A stretch of 64,000 nt of DNA from an uncultured Methylophaga sp. (GCA_937877715.1 CALEHW010000024.1:48944-112943); one strand, 5' to 3'; positions 45,974-56,238 are shown, numbered from the stretch's first letter. A program made the numbers and translations. Notes: a model not told the origin generated them from the sequence alone.

Positions 45974-47139
45974 TGGGAGCATTGTGGGTTCGGCTGCTGT
46001 TGGTCGCGTGGGGCCTGATTGCCCTCTCCGGCTGCTCTACCATCAATGGATGGGTTGATGGGGTGAGTGATACCTATACTTCGGTCTCACATGAGGAGTT
46101 CACTTCTGAATTTGCACCAAAGGTTTTGTGGAGCAGTTCAATAGGTTCCGGAACTGATGGGTTGTGGGTTGAGCTTAGCCACCAGATCGTGGGAGAGAGA
46201 GTATATGTTGTAGCTGCTGATGGTGTAGTGAGTGCGGTTGATATCTCATCCGGTGGTAACAACTGGCAGCAGACTATTAAAGAGTCTGTAATTACAGGTG
46301 TTGCTGTAGGGGGCGGTGATCTTTATGTGGGCACCGAATCCGGAACCCTGCTTGCCCTGGATCGGGTGAGTGGAAAACAGCACTGGTCTGTTCCGCTATT
46401 GAGCGAGATCCTGGCCCCTCCGGCGGTATCGTCTGGTGTGGTTGTGGTTCGTACAGTGGATGGCAAACTTATTGGTCTGAGTGAAGAGAGTGGCAGGGAG
46501 ATCTGGCGTTACCAGCGCGAGGTGCCGGTTCTTACTCTGAGGGGAACCAGCTCCCCGATAATTGCAGATGGCCGGGTCTATGCCGGGATGGATAGTGGTG
46601 AGGTTGTGGCACTGGCGCTACAGGATGGACGCGAGCTCTGGCTCAAGAGCGTTACTCCTGCTCGCGGACGCACAGAGATTGAGCGTATGGTAGATATTGA
46701 TGCTGATCCAGTAATCCTGGACGGCGTAATCTACATAGTAAGCTATCAGGGTAATCTGGCTGCACTTGGTGCAGAGCAGGGTGATCTGCTCTGGAAGAGG
46801 AAGATGAGTGGAGTAACCGCCCCAATGGTCTATGGCCCATATCTGTTTGTGGCAGATACTGAAGGAAATGTGTGGGCCCTTGATCGCAAGGATGGTAGCG
46901 CCTTGTGGAAACAGGATGGTCTTAAGGGTCGCAATCTGACCACGCCAACTCTCTCGGGGCTCAATCTTGTGGTTGGTGATGATGATGGATATCTGCACTG
47001 GATCTCGGCCGAGGACGGCCATTTTGTAGCCAGAATGAGGGTGGATTCCACAGGGGTTTCGGCGACTCCGTTGCTGGGTAGCAGAACAATCATCAGTTAT
47101 GGGCAGAGCGGAAAGCTCTCTGCCATTATTCAACAGTAG
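45973..47139 (+). CDS. bamB: Outer-membrane assembly lipoprotein BamB
   Basis: A 388-residue lipoprotein with lipobox ALSGC (Cys near residue 21) and eight PQQ-like beta-propeller repeats (e.g. GTLLALDRVSGKQHWS, GNVWALDRKDGSALWK). BamB is part of the BAM complex that inserts beta-barrel proteins in the outer membrane. The ATG overlaps the yfgM stop (TAATG). Confidence 0.95.
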   Translation: MGALWVRLLLVAWGLIALSGCSTINGWVDGVSDTYTSVSHEEFTSEFAPKVLWSSSIGSGTDGLWVELSHQIVGERVYVVAADGVVSAVDISSGGNNWQQTIKESVITGVAVGGGDLYVGTESGTLLALDRVSGKQHWSVPLLSEILAPPAVSSGVVVVRTVDGKLIGLSEESGREIWRYQREVPVLTLRGTSSPIIADGRVYAGMDSGEVVALALQDGRELWLKSVTPARGRTEIERMVDIDADPVILDGVIYIVSYQGNLAALGAEQGDLLWKRKMSGVTAPMVYGPYLFVADTEGNVWALDRKDGSALWKQDGLKGRNLTTPTLSGLNLVVGDDDGYLHWISAEDGHFVARMRVDSTGVSATPLLGSRTIISYGQSGKLSAIIQQ

Positions 47140-47151
47140 GATAGCTGAGAG

Positions 47152-48561
47152 ATGATCCCGGTCATTGCCCTGGTAGGGCGTCCCAATGTGGGCAAATCAA
47201 CACTTTTCAATCGCCTGACCGGAACCCGTGATGCGCTGGTGGCAGATCTGCCGGGCCTGACCCGTGATCGTCAATACGGCATGGCCAGTTTGAGCGGTAG
47301 TGGAGAGCATGATGCCCGTTCCTACATGGTTGTAGATACCGGTGGTCTTAGTGATGATCCAGATGGGATAGAGACCCTGATGGAGACTCAGGCCTGGGTT
47401 GCGATAGATGAGGCTGACGCAGTTCTCTTTCTGGTCGATGGCAGAGGCGGACTAACCTCTGCAGATGAGGCCATTGGATCCCAGCTGCGCAAGCTGGATA
47501 AACCGGTTCACATGGTTGTAAACAAGACCGAAGGGGTGGATGAGGATATTGCCAGCACAGAGTTTCACGCCATGGCGCTGGGCCAGCCTTACGCGATTTC
47601 AGCAGCGCATAATCACAGAGTATTCAGTCTGATAGAAGACGTTCTTGAGCCATTTCCTGAAGATGATGATGGAGCTAAAGAGGATGATTCAAAGATTCGG
47701 GTTACTGTAATTGGGCGCCCTAATGTGGGCAAATCGACCCTGATCAACCGCCTGATCGGGGAGGATCGGCTGTTGGCCTACGATATGCCAGGTACCACCA
47801 GAGACAGTATTGAGGTGCCGTTCGAAGAGAATGGCAGGGAGTATATGCTAATCGATACTGCCGGGGTCAGAAGGCGTGGCAAGATCCACGATACGGTAGA
47901 AAAATTCAGTGTCATCAAGGCATTTCAGGCAATTGAGCGAGCCAATGTAGTGATCATGGTGATGGATGCTCGTGAGGGGATGACCGATCAGGATGCCACC
48001 CTGCTTGGGATGGTGATTGATTCGGGACGCGCTCTGGTAATTGCCTTCAACAAGTGGGACGGCATGTCTCCAGATGAGCGCGAACGCAACCGCAGCGAAC
48101 TGGAGCGTCGTCTCCACTTTCTCGACTATGCCACTATCCACACCATATCCGCACTCCACGGTAGTGGCATCAGAGATCTGTTTGATAGTGCAAACCGTGC
48201 CTATCGCTCTGCAACACGGGAGATGAAAACGCCGGAACTGACTCGTATCCTTGAGCAGAGTGTGAGTGCACATCCACCACCACTGGTGCGTGGCCACCGA
48301 ATCAAGATGCGATATGCCCACCAGGGAGGGCAGAATCCGCCACGAATAATCATCCATGGAAATCAGCTGGACTCTGTCCCTCACGCCTATCGACGCTATC
48401 TAATGAACCAGTTTCGCAAGGCATTCAGGCTGAGTGGCACCCCGGTTCGTCTTGAATTTAGAACCTCAAGCAACCCCTATGCAGGCAGAAAAAACAAACT
48501 TACTGATCGTCAGATTCGCAAACGCCAACGCCTCAAGGATTTCACCAAAAAGAGGCGTTAG
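47152..48561 (+). CDS. der: Ribosome-biogenesis GTPase Der (EngA)
   Basis: The 469 residues have two tandem GTPase domains. The first P-loop is [12 protein letters not shown] at about residue 7 with VVDTGG, and the second is [12 protein letters not shown] at about residue 184 with [11 protein letters not shown] and FNKWD. A C-terminal KH-like domain (about 365-450) and a basic tail ([14 protein letters not shown]) follow. It is needed for 50S subunit maturation and is the last gene of this conserved block. Confidence 0.97.
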   Translation: MIPVIALVGRPNVGKSTLFNRLTGTRDALVADLPGLTRDRQYGMASLSGSGEHDARSYMVVDTGGLSDDPDGIETLMETQAWVAIDEADAVLFLVDGRGGLTSADEAIGSQLRKLDKPVHMVVNKTEGVDEDIASTEFHAMALGQPYAISAAHNHRVFSLIEDVLEPFPEDDDGAKEDDSKIRVTVIGRPNVGKSTLINRLIGEDRLLAYDMPGTTRDSIEVPFEENGREYMLIDTAGVRRRGKIHDTVEKFSVIKAFQAIERANVVIMVMDAREGMTDQDATLLGMVIDSGRALVIAFNKWDGMSPDERERNRSELERRLHFLDYATIHTISALHGSGIRDLFDSANRAYRSATREMKTPELTRILEQSVSAHPPPLVRGHRIKMRYAHQGGQNPPRIIIHGNQLDSVPHAYRRYLMNQFRKAFRLSGTPVRLEFRTSSNPYAGRKNKLTDRQIRKRQRLKDFTKKRR

Positions 48562-48592
48562 GGGCTAGGGCCTGTTCGAGAGCATTGTTATC

Positions 48593-49606
48593 TCAAATAG
48601 GGGTTTTCCGTGGCTCTCCCTCAATCTCACGCACCAGGCGTGGCACCAGATATCCAGGAAGTCTGCTGCCCAACTTGCTGATTAGCTGTGATGCCCTATC
48701 CTCTGTAACCTCAAAGTGGTGGCTCCCCTGGACACGATCAACCATATGGAGATAGTAGGGGAGTACGCCGCACTCGAAAAGCCGGTGACTCAGAGCCTCC
48801 AGGGTATCTGTTTGGTCATTGACTCCCTTGAGCAGTACCGACTGGTTGAGCAGGATGATTCCTGACCCGGCAACAGGCTTGAGAGATCTCTCAACATGGT
48901 GGTCAAGCTCATTGGGGTGGTTGCTGTGAAGCACCATCACAATATTCAGGGGGCTACGTAGCAGGCGTTCCACTAGTATCACATCCAGTCGGCTAGGGGC
49001 GATGATGGGCATTCTGGTGTGCAATCTGATGGTCTCTAGCTGGGGGATTGATTCCAGTGCGTTGAGTAGTAGAGCGAGCCTCTGATTGCTAACCATCAGT
49101 GGATCTCCTCCACTCAGAATAACCTCATGGATCGTCGGATCGCTCGCTATCCAGCCGCAGGCCTCGGATATCGATGACGAGGATAGTGAGTGTTCACGGT
49201 ATGGATAGTGACGACGAAAACAGTAGCGACAATGTATGCCGCAGGAGGGGGTGGTGATCAACAACACCCTGCCATGGTACTTTTGCAGAATTCCATTGCC
49301 CCGCAGGGCTGTACAATCACCAACCGGATCGACTCCGTAACCTGGTGCCAACTCAAGCTCTTCCACTGTAGGAAGAATCTGTCTAAGCAGTGGATCATTC
49401 GGCTCTCCCGGTTTAATCCGCCGCAGGTAGCTTTCCGTAACCCGAATGGGAAACTGCCGGTGCCCGCCGGTTATTTCGTGAATGCTCTCTGCAGGGAGCT
49501 GAAGATAGTTGAGCAGCTCATCCGGTGTACGTAGCGACTGGGCGATCTCCTGCTGCCACGAGAGGGTGGATTCAGAGTGCACAACAGCATTGGAAGCGGG
49601 TATCAT
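48593..49606 (-). CDS. epmB: EF-P beta-lysylation protein EpmB (lysine 2,3-aminomutase-like)
   Basis: A 337-residue radical-SAM protein of the KamA family. CxxxCxxC appears in [15 protein letters not shown] (about residue 120), and [14 protein letters not shown] and [12 protein letters not shown] are family strings. It converts (S)-alpha-lysine to (R)-beta-lysine, which EpmA attaches to EF-P. It is shorter than clostridial KamA, as EpmB is. It is divergent from efp with only 36 bp between start codons. Confidence 0.93.
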   Translation of the reverse strand: MIPASNAVVHSESTLSWQQEIAQSLRTPDELLNYLQLPAESIHEITGGHRQFPIRVTESYLRRIKPGEPNDPLLRQILPTVEELELAPGYGVDPVGDCTALRGNGILQKYHGRVLLITTPSCGIHCRYCFRRHYPYREHSLSSSSISEACGWIASDPTIHEVILSGGDPLMVSNQRLALLLNALESIPQLETIRLHTRMPIIAPSRLDVILVERLLRSPLNIVMVLHSNHPNELDHHVERSLKPVAGSGIILLNQSVLLKGVNDQTDTLEALSHRLFECGVLPYYLHMVDRVQGSHHFEVTEDRASQLISKLGSRLPGYLVPRLVREIEGEPRKTPI

Positions 49607-49642
49607 ACGGGGCTATTTTCCAATAATTACGGGTTAGATGCT

Positions 49643-50212
49643 ATGGCAATGGTAAGCACAAGTGAATTCAGGAATGGGCTCAAGGTGATGATTGATGGGG
49701 CGCCATGTTCAATAGTTGAGAATGAGATTGTAAAACCGGGGAAGGGGCAGGCCTTCAACCGGGTGAAACTGAAATCATTGATTGCCGGCAAGGTGCTGGA
49801 GCGTACCTTCAAATCAGGCGAGTCTGTCGAGCATGCCGACGTACATGAGGAGGAGTATCAATACTCCTACAGTGATGGTGATCTATTCTACTTTATGCAT
49901 CCGGAGACGTTCGAGCAGATCGGCGCAGACCATGCGGCAATTGGTGATACCGAAAAATGGCTAAAGGGGCAGGAGATCTGTCTGGTAACGCTGTGGAATG
50001 GCAATCCCATCTCGATCACCCCCCCCAATTTCGTGGAGCTGCAGATCACAGAGACTGACCCCGGTCTGCGGGGCGACACCTCTGGCGGAGGCGGCAAGCC
50101 AGCAACCCTGGAGACAGGTGCGGTGGTTCGCGTCCCTCTCTTTGTCTCCGAGAATGAGATGATCAGGGTTGATACCAGAACCGGGGAGTACGTCTCCCGG
50201 GTAAAGGATTGA
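49643..50212 (+). CDS. efp: Translation elongation factor P
   Basis: The start is at [16 protein letters not shown], giving 189 residues and placing the modified lysine at position 34 in VKPGKGQAF, exactly as in E. coli. Three beta-barrel (KOW/OB) domains follow, with [19 protein letters not shown] and a C-terminal [15 protein letters not shown] relieves ribosome stalling at polyproline. The lysine context and the flanking epmA/epmB genes indicate beta-lysylation. The longer in-frame extension upstream is not conserved. Confidence 0.96.
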   Translation: MAMVSTSEFRNGLKVMIDGAPCSIVENEIVKPGKGQAFNRVKLKSLIAGKVLERTFKSGESVEHADVHEEEYQYSYSDGDLFYFMHPETFEQIGADHAAIGDTEKWLKGQEICLVTLWNGNPISITPPNFVELQITETDPGLRGDTSGGGGKPATLETGAVVRVPLFVSENEMIRVDTRTGEYVSRVKD

Positions 50213-50213
50213 G

Positions 50214-51161
50214 ATGGATATCTCGTTGCTGCAGGAGCGCGCAACCTTTATTGGCGCCATAAGAGCCTTTTTTACAGCGCGTGGAGTGTTGGAGGTGGAT
50301 ACCCCTCTACTCTCTACCGCGGCCACCACCGATCCATATATCGACTCTTTCTCCACCACCTCACAGGGGAGAAATGCAGAGGGGCCAGAGAGACTCTACC
50401 TGCAGGCTTCACCAGAGTTTTTCATGAAGAGGCTGCTGGTCGAGGGGAGTGGACCGATTTTTCAGCTAGCCCCCTCGTTTCGTGCTGGTGAGATTGGGCC
50501 GATTCACAACCACGAATTCATGATGCTGGAGTGGTATCGTCCGGACTTCACCATGGAGCAGTTGATGGATGAGGTGGAGGAGCTGGTGGCCGATTTTGTC
50601 GACCTGCCATCAACAGAGAGAATGACGGTTGCGGAGGCCTTCCGGCAGACTGCCGGAATCGATGATCTGCTCTCCACCACCACGGAGCAGCTTGGAGAGG
50701 TTGCTGTTGCCATGGGGCTACCATCGGCAGCAGAGATGGAGCTGGACTGGAATGGCTGGGTTGACTACTTTATTGCCCTGGTAGTGATCCCGGCTTTCTC
50801 GCATGCAGCACTGTTCCTGACCCACTATCCGGCATCGCAGGCCGCACTTGCCCGCCTAAGCCCGGATGATCCCAGAGTTGCCGAGCGCTTTGAGCTGATA
50901 CTGAACGGGATAGAGATAGCAAATGGCTTTCGTGAGTTGACGGATGCCACAGAGCAGCGCCGACGTTTTGAGAGAGAGGCGGCGGAACGTCTGGAGGAGG
51001 GGCTGGAGGAGGTCGTCGTTGACGAGAACTTTCTCTCTGCCCTGGAAAAGGGACTGCCGGAGTGTTCCGGTGTTGCCCTTGGGGTTGACCGGATGATGAT
51101 GCTCTCGATGGTCAAGAAGCAGCTTGATGAGGTGATCTCGTTTCCGGCCCCATCTGTTTGA
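50214..51161 (+). CDS. epmA: EF-P-(R)-beta-lysine ligase EpmA
   Basis: The 315 residues match GenX/PoxA/YjeA: a class II LysRS catalytic core without the anticodon domain. Motif 2 is LYLQASPEFFMKRLL...IFQLAPSFRAGEIGPIHNHEFMMLEWYR and motif 3 GVALGVDRMMML. It attaches beta-lysine to EF-P Lys34. It starts 1 bp after the efp stop. The lysine-hydroxylating EpmC gene is not nearby. Confidence 0.95.
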   Translation: MDISLLQERATFIGAIRAFFTARGVLEVDTPLLSTAATTDPYIDSFSTTSQGRNAEGPERLYLQASPEFFMKRLLVEGSGPIFQLAPSFRAGEIGPIHNHEFMMLEWYRPDFTMEQLMDEVEELVADFVDLPSTERMTVAEAFRQTAGIDDLLSTTTEQLGEVAVAMGLPSAAEMELDWNGWVDYFIALVVIPAFSHAALFLTHYPASQAALARLSPDDPRVAERFELILNGIEIANGFRELTDATEQRRRFEREAAERLEEGLEEVVVDENFLSALEKGLPECSGVALGVDRMMMLSMVKKQLDEVISFPAPSV

Positions 51162-51176
51162 GCAGTTAGCTGGTTC

Positions 51177-51312
51177 CGCCTCCATAGGGCGGTTCTGTTT
51201 ATACTGCCACCTGGAACCGTCGGCAGCCACGGATGGCTGCCATCGAGCGCACATGGATGTCTTGAAAGCGTGTTCCAGGTGGCAGTATAAACAGAACCGC
51301 CCTATGGAGGCG
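51177..51312. repeat. 136-bp element with perfect 41-bp inverted repeats and an inner hairpin
   Basis: The left arm 51177-51217 is the exact reverse complement of the right arm 51272-51312 (41/41). The 54-bp centre contains GGCAGCCA-CGGA-TGGCTGCC, a perfect 8-bp hairpin with a tetraloop (51222-51241). The element lies between convergent epmA and psd, and the right arm contains the last codons and TAG stop of psd. It has no T-tract typical of terminators and no ORF. It may be a MITE-like or REP-like mobile element, or a bidirectional termination/processing structure. Confidence 0.85.
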
Positions 51313-52192
51313 ATGCTATCTTCCCGATGGTCTCACCCATCCTTACTCTGATTCCGGCAGAGAAGTTCTCAACAAACTCCATCGCCCCCTCTGCAAATAG
51401 CAGGATCACAGTTGATCCCATATTGAAGCGTCCCATCTCCTCTCCCTTCTGGAGAGTGATCTGCTCCTGCCCGCTCTCACCGTATCTCCAGATATGGACA
51501 AATCCTCTTCTGGGCGGGGTAATCTCACCGGCCCATACCGTCTCAATACTGCCCACGAAGAGCGCCCCGACCAAAATCATCGCCATGGGACCAACAGCGG
51601 TATCGAATAGTGCTACCACCCGCTCATTTCTGGCAAACAGCCCGGGAACAGTGCTGGTCGATGGGTTGTTGACTGGGTAGAGCCTGCCGGGGATATAGAT
51701 CATCTCCCGTAATCTCCCCTCAAGCGGCATGTGGATGCGGTGGTAATCTCTTGGGGAGAGGTAGATGGTGGTGAAACTGCCATTGACAAATGGGGCTGCC
51801 CGTGTGGAGATCCCGCCCAAAAGTGTGGTCAGATCGAAGCTATGCCCCTTGGCCTGCAATATCGCCTCTCCAGTGATCCCTCCCCTCTGGCTTGTGGTGC
51901 CATCTACGGGGCTAACGAGGTCGCTACTGTTGCTCGAAACAGGTCGAGAAGAGTCATTTAACCTTCTAGTAAAGAAGGAATTAAAGCTTTTGTAATTCTT
52001 GGTTACTGGGTCCTCTGCAATAGAGAGATCAATTCTGTAGAAACGGCATGCGGTATTGATCAGGAGGCGGGATAGGGGGCCATTCTCGGATCTGGTGAGG
52101 GCATGGACAATACGTGAAAGTGCATGCTGGGGCAAGAGTGCCAGCGGTAGCAGAAAGAGTATATCGGTCAGTTTTTGTAACCTGCTGTTCAT
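51302..52192 (-). CDS. psd: Phosphatidylserine decarboxylase proenzyme
   Basis: A 296-residue proenzyme. The self-cleavage motif reads FNMGSTVILLF (MGST in place of the more usual LGST), where Ser becomes the pyruvoyl group. Catalytic-triad regions include LVSPVDGT and SPRDYHRIHMPLEG. It makes phosphatidylethanolamine, acting after PssA. The ATG overlaps the mltD stop (ATGA on the - strand). The last four codons and the stop lie in the long inverted repeat. Confidence 0.94.
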   Translation of the reverse strand: MNSRLQKLTDILFLLPLALLPQHALSRIVHALTRSENGPLSRLLINTACRFYRIDLSIAEDPVTKNYKSFNSFFTRRLNDSSRPVSSNSSDLVSPVDGTTSQRGGITGEAILQAKGHSFDLTTLLGGISTRAAPFVNGSFTTIYLSPRDYHRIHMPLEGRLREMIYIPGRLYPVNNPSTSTVPGLFARNERVVALFDTAVGPMAMILVGALFVGSIETVWAGEITPPRRGFVHIWRYGESGQEQITLQKGEEMGRFNMGSTVILLFAEGAMEFVENFSAGIRVRMGETIGKIASPP

Positions 52193-53631
52193 GGGGCGGC
52201 CCGGGTTATGTCGATCTGGATGGTCAAAATATCACCGACCCTGAGTATATCCCCTTTGTTGATCTGGTTCTGCCTCATCAGATCATCTGTGGATAGGCGG
52301 AACTTTTGGGCAATCTCACTTAGAGTGTCGTTAGACTGCACCCTGTAGCTGATGGTATGTGTTGCCATCTTTGCAAGGAACTCGGGACGTGCTCTGGGGG
52401 TGGTCTCTATAGTACTCTTCCACTGGCGCACCCTCTTTTTTTTAGGTTTTGCCGAATCAGTTGCGGTATCCAGGTTGTAGCTCTCCATTGGTCTGATTGG
52501 TACCGGAATGGTTAATCTCTCTCCGGCACGAATCTGCATGCTCTGTAGCTGGTTCTGTCGCCGTATCTCGGTAACGGTTGTATTGTATCTTTGGGCAAGC
52601 ATACTCAGTGAATCACCGCTCTCTACCAGATGACGCTTCCAACCGGTACGAGTACCGGAACCCCTCTTGGCAAGGTTTTTTCTGAACAGTGCAGCATGGG
52701 CCGATGGTAACAGCAGTTGGTGGGGGCCATCGGGCGGGGTTGCCCACTGGTTCAGCCCCGAATTCAGTTGATGTATCTTCTCCAGAGGAAGTTGCGCAAG
52801 CTCTGCAGCCAGTGCCAGATCAATCTGCTGTTCTGTATCAACTACAACAGTCACTGCTCGATCTGTGATCTCGGGAAGTTCGAAGTTGTACCGCTCTGCC
52901 TCCTCAATGAAGCGGGCCAGCGCCAGCAGACGGGGGACGTAGCCTCTGGTCTCCCTTGGTAGCTGTAGATCCCAGAACCCCGGTCTCTTGCTGTTGTCGC
53001 CATGTTTTGGCTGTTGTTGGTGGTAGCCGCGGATCGCCTTGCGGACATTACCGGCGCCAGTATTGTAGGCCGAGAGCGCCAGCAACCAGTCTCCATCAAA
53101 CTCTCGAGCCATGTCTGTAAGAAAATAGAGCGCAGCATCCGTGGATGCTAGTGGGGAGCGTCGTTGATCTATCCACCAGTTCTGCTTCAGGCCATATATC
53201 TTTCCGGTTGAGGGGATGAACTGCCAGAGGCCGACAGCATGTCCCTTGGAGTATGCATAACTCTGGAATGCGCTCTCGATGACCGGTAACAGAGCAAGCT
53301 CCATAGGCAGTTTTCTTCTCTTGATCCGTTTCACGATGTGGTAGAGGTATGGGTGTGAGCGGTTCAGGGCGCGAGTCAGGTACTCCTGGTTGTTCTTGAA
53401 CCAGAGGATATGCTGGACAAGTTGTGGATCCTTGCGCTCCTGCAGAGAGAATCCATTACGAATTTCGCCCCAGATTGAGTCGTCAGTTGTTGATGCGGTT
53501 GCAGGAGGCATGGGTAATATCAGGATAAGCAGCAGGAGAAGGTGATGAGGAAAGCCCCACCTTTGTGCGACTCCGTCTTCCCCGCGAAGGCGGGGATCCG
53601 TTGCTGATATGGTGTATACAAACTTTTTCAC
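52189..53631 (-). CDS. mltD: Membrane-bound lytic murein transglycosylase D
   Basis: The SLT domain carries the catalytic Glu in LLPVIESAFQSYAYS, with GHAVGLWQFIPSTGKIYGL and LSAYNTGAGNVRKAI. Two LysM repeats follow at the C-terminus (VESGDSLSMLAQRYN and VQSNDTLSEIAQKFR). It cleaves peptidoglycan glycan strands. The start is unclear: GTG 53631 (VKKFVYT) gives an odd ~30-residue leader that includes the translation of a REP-like palindrome (TDPRLRGEDG) before the hydrophobic signal LLLLLILILPM. No lipobox is seen. The neighbour gloB, present between mltD and yafS in E. coli, is missing. Confidence 0.88.
   Translation of the reverse strand: MKKFVYTISATDPRLRGEDGVAQRWGFPHHLLLLLILILPMPPATASTTDDSIWGEIRNGFSLQERKDPQLVQHILWFKNNQEYLTRALNRSHPYLYHIVKRIKRRKLPMELALLPVIESAFQSYAYSKGHAVGLWQFIPSTGKIYGLKQNWWIDQRRSPLASTDAALYFLTDMAREFDGDWLLALSAYNTGAGNVRKAIRGYHQQQPKHGDNSKRPGFWDLQLPRETRGYVPRLLALARFIEEAERYNFELPEITDRAVTVVVDTEQQIDLALAAELAQLPLEKIHQLNSGLNQWATPPDGPHQLLLPSAHAALFRKNLAKRGSGTRTGWKRHLVESGDSLSMLAQRYNTTVTEIRRQNQLQSMQIRAGERLTIPVPIRPMESYNLDTATDSAKPKKKRVRQWKSTIETTPRARPEFLAKMATHTISYRVQSNDTLSEIAQKFRLSTDDLMRQNQINKGDILRVGDILTIQIDITRAAP
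53580..53595. repeat. REP-like palindrome in the 5' region of mltD
   Basis: CCCCGC-GAAG-GCGGGG forms a perfect 6-bp stem with a GAAG loop and is followed by GATCC, a widespread REP-type unit. It lies within the reading frame at the start of mltD and close to the divergent yafS gene. Confidence 0.7.
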
Positions 53632-53649
53632 TTCGGTATTATAACCGCT

Positions 53650-54423
53650 ATGGCACCATATCAGACTTCTCAAGAGTGGATTTCATCACCAACCGGGAGA
53701 CTGCTGTTGGAGTTGGAGATGGAGTGGAATAGAGAGGCTCTAACCCATGTCTACGGCATGCATCTCATGCAGTTGGGGTTGGCAAAGGCGAATTTCGCGA
53801 AACAGGCAAAAGATATCCACCACCCTTTCGTCATGGAAATTGGGACTCATGATGAGCAGAGCTGGGCCGTAGTTGAGGGAGAGGATATAGCGTTGCCGAT
53901 TGCGACGGAGACACTCTCTGTGGTGATCCTTCCTCATCTGCTTGAGTATTCTGCTGACCCACACCAGGTATTGCGTGAGGTGACCAGGGTGCTTATAGAG
54001 GATGGAGAGGTTATCATCTATGGGTTTTCTCCATGGAGTTTCATGGGGCTGATCAGCAGGATACGGGCTTTGAGCAGAGGGCATGGCACCCCCTCCGGAC
54101 CGGGGAAGATCAGTGGTAGCTATCTCTCCAGGAAAAAGGTAATGGATTGGCTTTCTCTGTTGGGGTACGAGATGCTGGAGCAGAGAAAATTGCCGCTGCT
54201 AACATGGTCCTGGTGGGGGTCGCTGTTGAATACAGGGACCTATCAGCTGACAGCCAAACGCATGGTGATTCCTATGAGTAGAATTCGTCAGCGCTGGGAA
54301 CAGCGTGCCTCGGTGGCCACAGGAAATATAATGAGCAGCAACACATCTACATACTCCAGGGGGCAAGAATCGCCTCATTTTGTCTCGCCTTGTCTCGAAT
54401 GGCTGGAGACTGATAATGGTTGA
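53650..54423 (+). CDS. YafS-like class I SAM methyltransferase
   Basis: A 257-residue protein with the YafS family start ([16 protein letters not shown]...GMHLMQLGL) and a methyltransferase_11-like core: [27 protein letters not shown]...[12 protein letters not shown] (about residues 95-140). The N-terminal part lacks a Gly-rich SAM motif, as is usual in YafS-type proteins. The substrate is unknown. It precedes rnhA as in E. coli; its end overlaps rnhA by 8 bp. The last 35 residues are low-complexity Ser/Thr-rich. Confidence 0.8.
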   Translation: MAPYQTSQEWISSPTGRLLLELEMEWNREALTHVYGMHLMQLGLAKANFAKQAKDIHHPFVMEIGTHDEQSWAVVEGEDIALPIATETLSVVILPHLLEYSADPHQVLREVTRVLIEDGEVIIYGFSPWSFMGLISRIRALSRGHGTPSGPGKISGSYLSRKKVMDWLSLLGYEMLEQRKLPLLTWSWWGSLLNTGTYQLTAKRMVIPMSRIRQRWEQRASVATGNIMSSNTSTYSRGQESPHFVSPCLEWLETDNG

Positions 54424-54847
54424 GATTTTTACAGATGGCGGGTGTCGCGGAAACCCCGGTGTGGGTGGCTGGGGTGTGCTGCTACGCTACGGTGGGGTGG
54501 AGAAAAAGCTTTGGGGAGGAGAGAGCAGCACCACCAACAACCGGATGGAGTTACTGGCAGTGATTCGTGCCCTAGAGGCGATAAAACGTTCGGTTCCGCT
54601 GCACATTACAACCGACTCTAAATATGTCAAGGATGGCATTACCCAGTGGATTCACAATTGGAAAAAAAATGGCTGGAAGACATCGGCGAAGAAGCCGGTC
54701 AAGAACGTTGATCTCTGGCAGCAGCTGGATCTGTTGGTACAGGAGCATCAGGTTGAGTGGGGATGGATCAAAGGGCACAGTGGTCATCGCGAGAACGAGA
54801 TCGCAGATGAGCTGGCCAACCGTGGCATGGATGAGGTGAGTAGTTAA
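54416..54847 (+). CDS. rnhA: Ribonuclease HI
   Basis: The 143 residues start at [18 protein letters not shown], overlapping the methyltransferase end. The DEDD catalytic set is intact: Asp in FTDGG, Glu in [10 protein letters not shown], Asp in [10 protein letters not shown] and Asp in [12 protein letters not shown]. The basic handle region ([15 protein letters not shown]) is present. It cleaves the RNA strand of RNA:DNA hybrids. Confidence 0.97.
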   Translation: MVEIFTDGGCRGNPGVGGWGVLLRYGGVEKKLWGGESSTTNNRMELLAVIRALEAIKRSVPLHITTDSKYVKDGITQWIHNWKKNGWKTSAKKPVKNVDLWQQLDLLVQEHQVEWGWIKGHSGHRENEIADELANRGMDEVSS

Positions 54848-55524
54848 TGAGACAGGTAGTGCTGGATACCGAGACAACCGGCCTTGAGCCCAAACAGGGG
54901 CACAGGATTATTGAGATTGGCTGCGTAGAGCTGGTCAACCGTCGCCTTACCGACAACCACTACCATCAATACCTGCAGCCTGATCGTGAGATAGATGCCG
55001 GGGCGCTAGAGGTGCATGGGATCAGTAACGAGTTCCTTGCAGACAAACCAAGATTCGAAGACATTATGGATGACTTCCTTGACTATATCAGGGGTGCCGA
55101 ACTTATCATCCACAATGCCCCATTCGATGTTGGCTTCATCAACCACGAACTGAAGATGGTCCTCTCACATGGTGGGGTATTAGAGGATCTCTGTACCATT
55201 ACAGATAGTCTGCAGATGGCGCGCAAACGCTACCCCGGACAGAAAAACAGCCTCGACTCACTCTGCAGGCGCCTGGAGATTGATAATTCACATCGTACGC
55301 TCCACGGGGCGCTGCTTGATTCAGAGATCCTGGCCGAGGTCTATCTGGCACTGACCGGGGGGCAGACCGGACTCGATCTTGATGGGTGGGGAGAGTTTGG
55401 CGGGGTGGAGCCTGTCCACCCGTTCACGGTTGACCACTCCCGGATGCGAGTAATAGCTCCAAGCGATGATGAGAAGGCTGCACACCGAGCCTATCTGGAG
55501 AAGATTGGCGCAGAGCAGTGGTAG
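54847..55524 (+). CDS. dnaQ: DNA polymerase III epsilon subunit (proofreading exonuclease)
   Basis: A 225-residue DEDDh exonuclease: Exo I VVLDTETTGLEPKQGHRIIEIG, Exo II IHNAPFDVGFINHEL, and Exo III with the His in HRTLHGALLDSEILAEV. The C-terminal ~40 residues are the alpha-binding tail. It shares a TAATG junction with rnhA. In E. coli rnhA and dnaQ are adjacent but divergent; here they are co-directional. Confidence 0.97.
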   Translation: MRQVVLDTETTGLEPKQGHRIIEIGCVELVNRRLTDNHYHQYLQPDREIDAGALEVHGISNEFLADKPRFEDIMDDFLDYIRGAELIIHNAPFDVGFINHELKMVLSHGGVLEDLCTITDSLQMARKRYPGQKNSLDSLCRRLEIDNSHRTLHGALLDSEILAEVYLALTGGQTGLDLDGWGEFGGVEPVHPFTVDHSRMRVIAPSDDEKAAHRAYLEKIGAEQW

Positions 55525-55545
55525 GGTGGTAACTCCGGGCTCTAT

Positions 55546-56124
55546 CTAGAGCCTGCGTTCTGAATTTCTGGATAGTCGCATCACCATCTCCAGCAGTTCA
55601 CTTGCCAGATAGCCAGATACCAGCAGCATAAACCCGAGCAGTGCCCCGGTTCCGATAATCCAGGCGAGACTGCTCTGTGCCAGAAGAGGTGAGATGAGAT
55701 TCTGCAGTTCGGGGAGCAGAATTCCGCTCTGTAGTCCCAAGGTCTGTAGGGCAGTTATCACTGTGATGGTTATGGTTATTACAAACAGCAACTCTCCCAT
55801 CAGACGGGCAATTACTGTGATGATCTCGAAGAGCGCATAGCGTGGATCGTAGAGGGAACGAATCTCTGCGGCGCGCAAAAGTATCAGGTGGATCATGGTG
55901 TATCCGGCAATAAAGAGGATCAGCTGCACCAGCATGGGGAGGAGAATACTGTCTGACACCTCCTCTGCAGAGAGCAGCTTCTGCCAAGTCTCGATGGCAT
56001 CACCCAGTAGATAGATTGTTAGCGCAATTGCGCTCAGTCGCAATAGACCAGAGAAACCGCGGCGAAAAAAGCGGCCCTCGGTTAGGGCGCTGAGCCAGCT
56101 GTAGACAAATAGAAACCTTTCCAT
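55546..56124 (-). CDS. Integral membrane protein of unknown function
   Basis: About 192 residues with four to five hydrophobic helices (LSAIALTIYLLG, MLVQLILFIAGYTMIHLILL, GELLFVITITITVITALQTL, IIGTGALLGFMLLVSGYL). Starts at ATG 56139 or 56124 are possible; MERFLFVYSW (56124) is preferred as the shorter. No family is recognised. It lies convergent to dnaQ and divergent from gltA. Confidence 0.6.
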   Translation of the reverse strand: MERFLFVYSWLSALTEGRFFRRGFSGLLRLSAIALTIYLLGDAIETWQKLLSAEEVSDSILLPMLVQLILFIAGYTMIHLILLRAAEIRSLYDPRYALFEIITVIARLMGELLFVITITITVITALQTLGLQSGILLPELQNLISPLLAQSSLAWIIGTGALLGFMLLVSGYLASELLEMVMRLSRNSERRL

Positions 56125-56238
56125 CCTGTCACTGTCCAAGGGTAGAGAGGAGTTTGCATAACTCCTGAATAGATTGCACCATCCGAATTATGGAGTAATC
56201 TACACTGTGGGAATCGATAAAGATAGGGGAGAGAGCGT

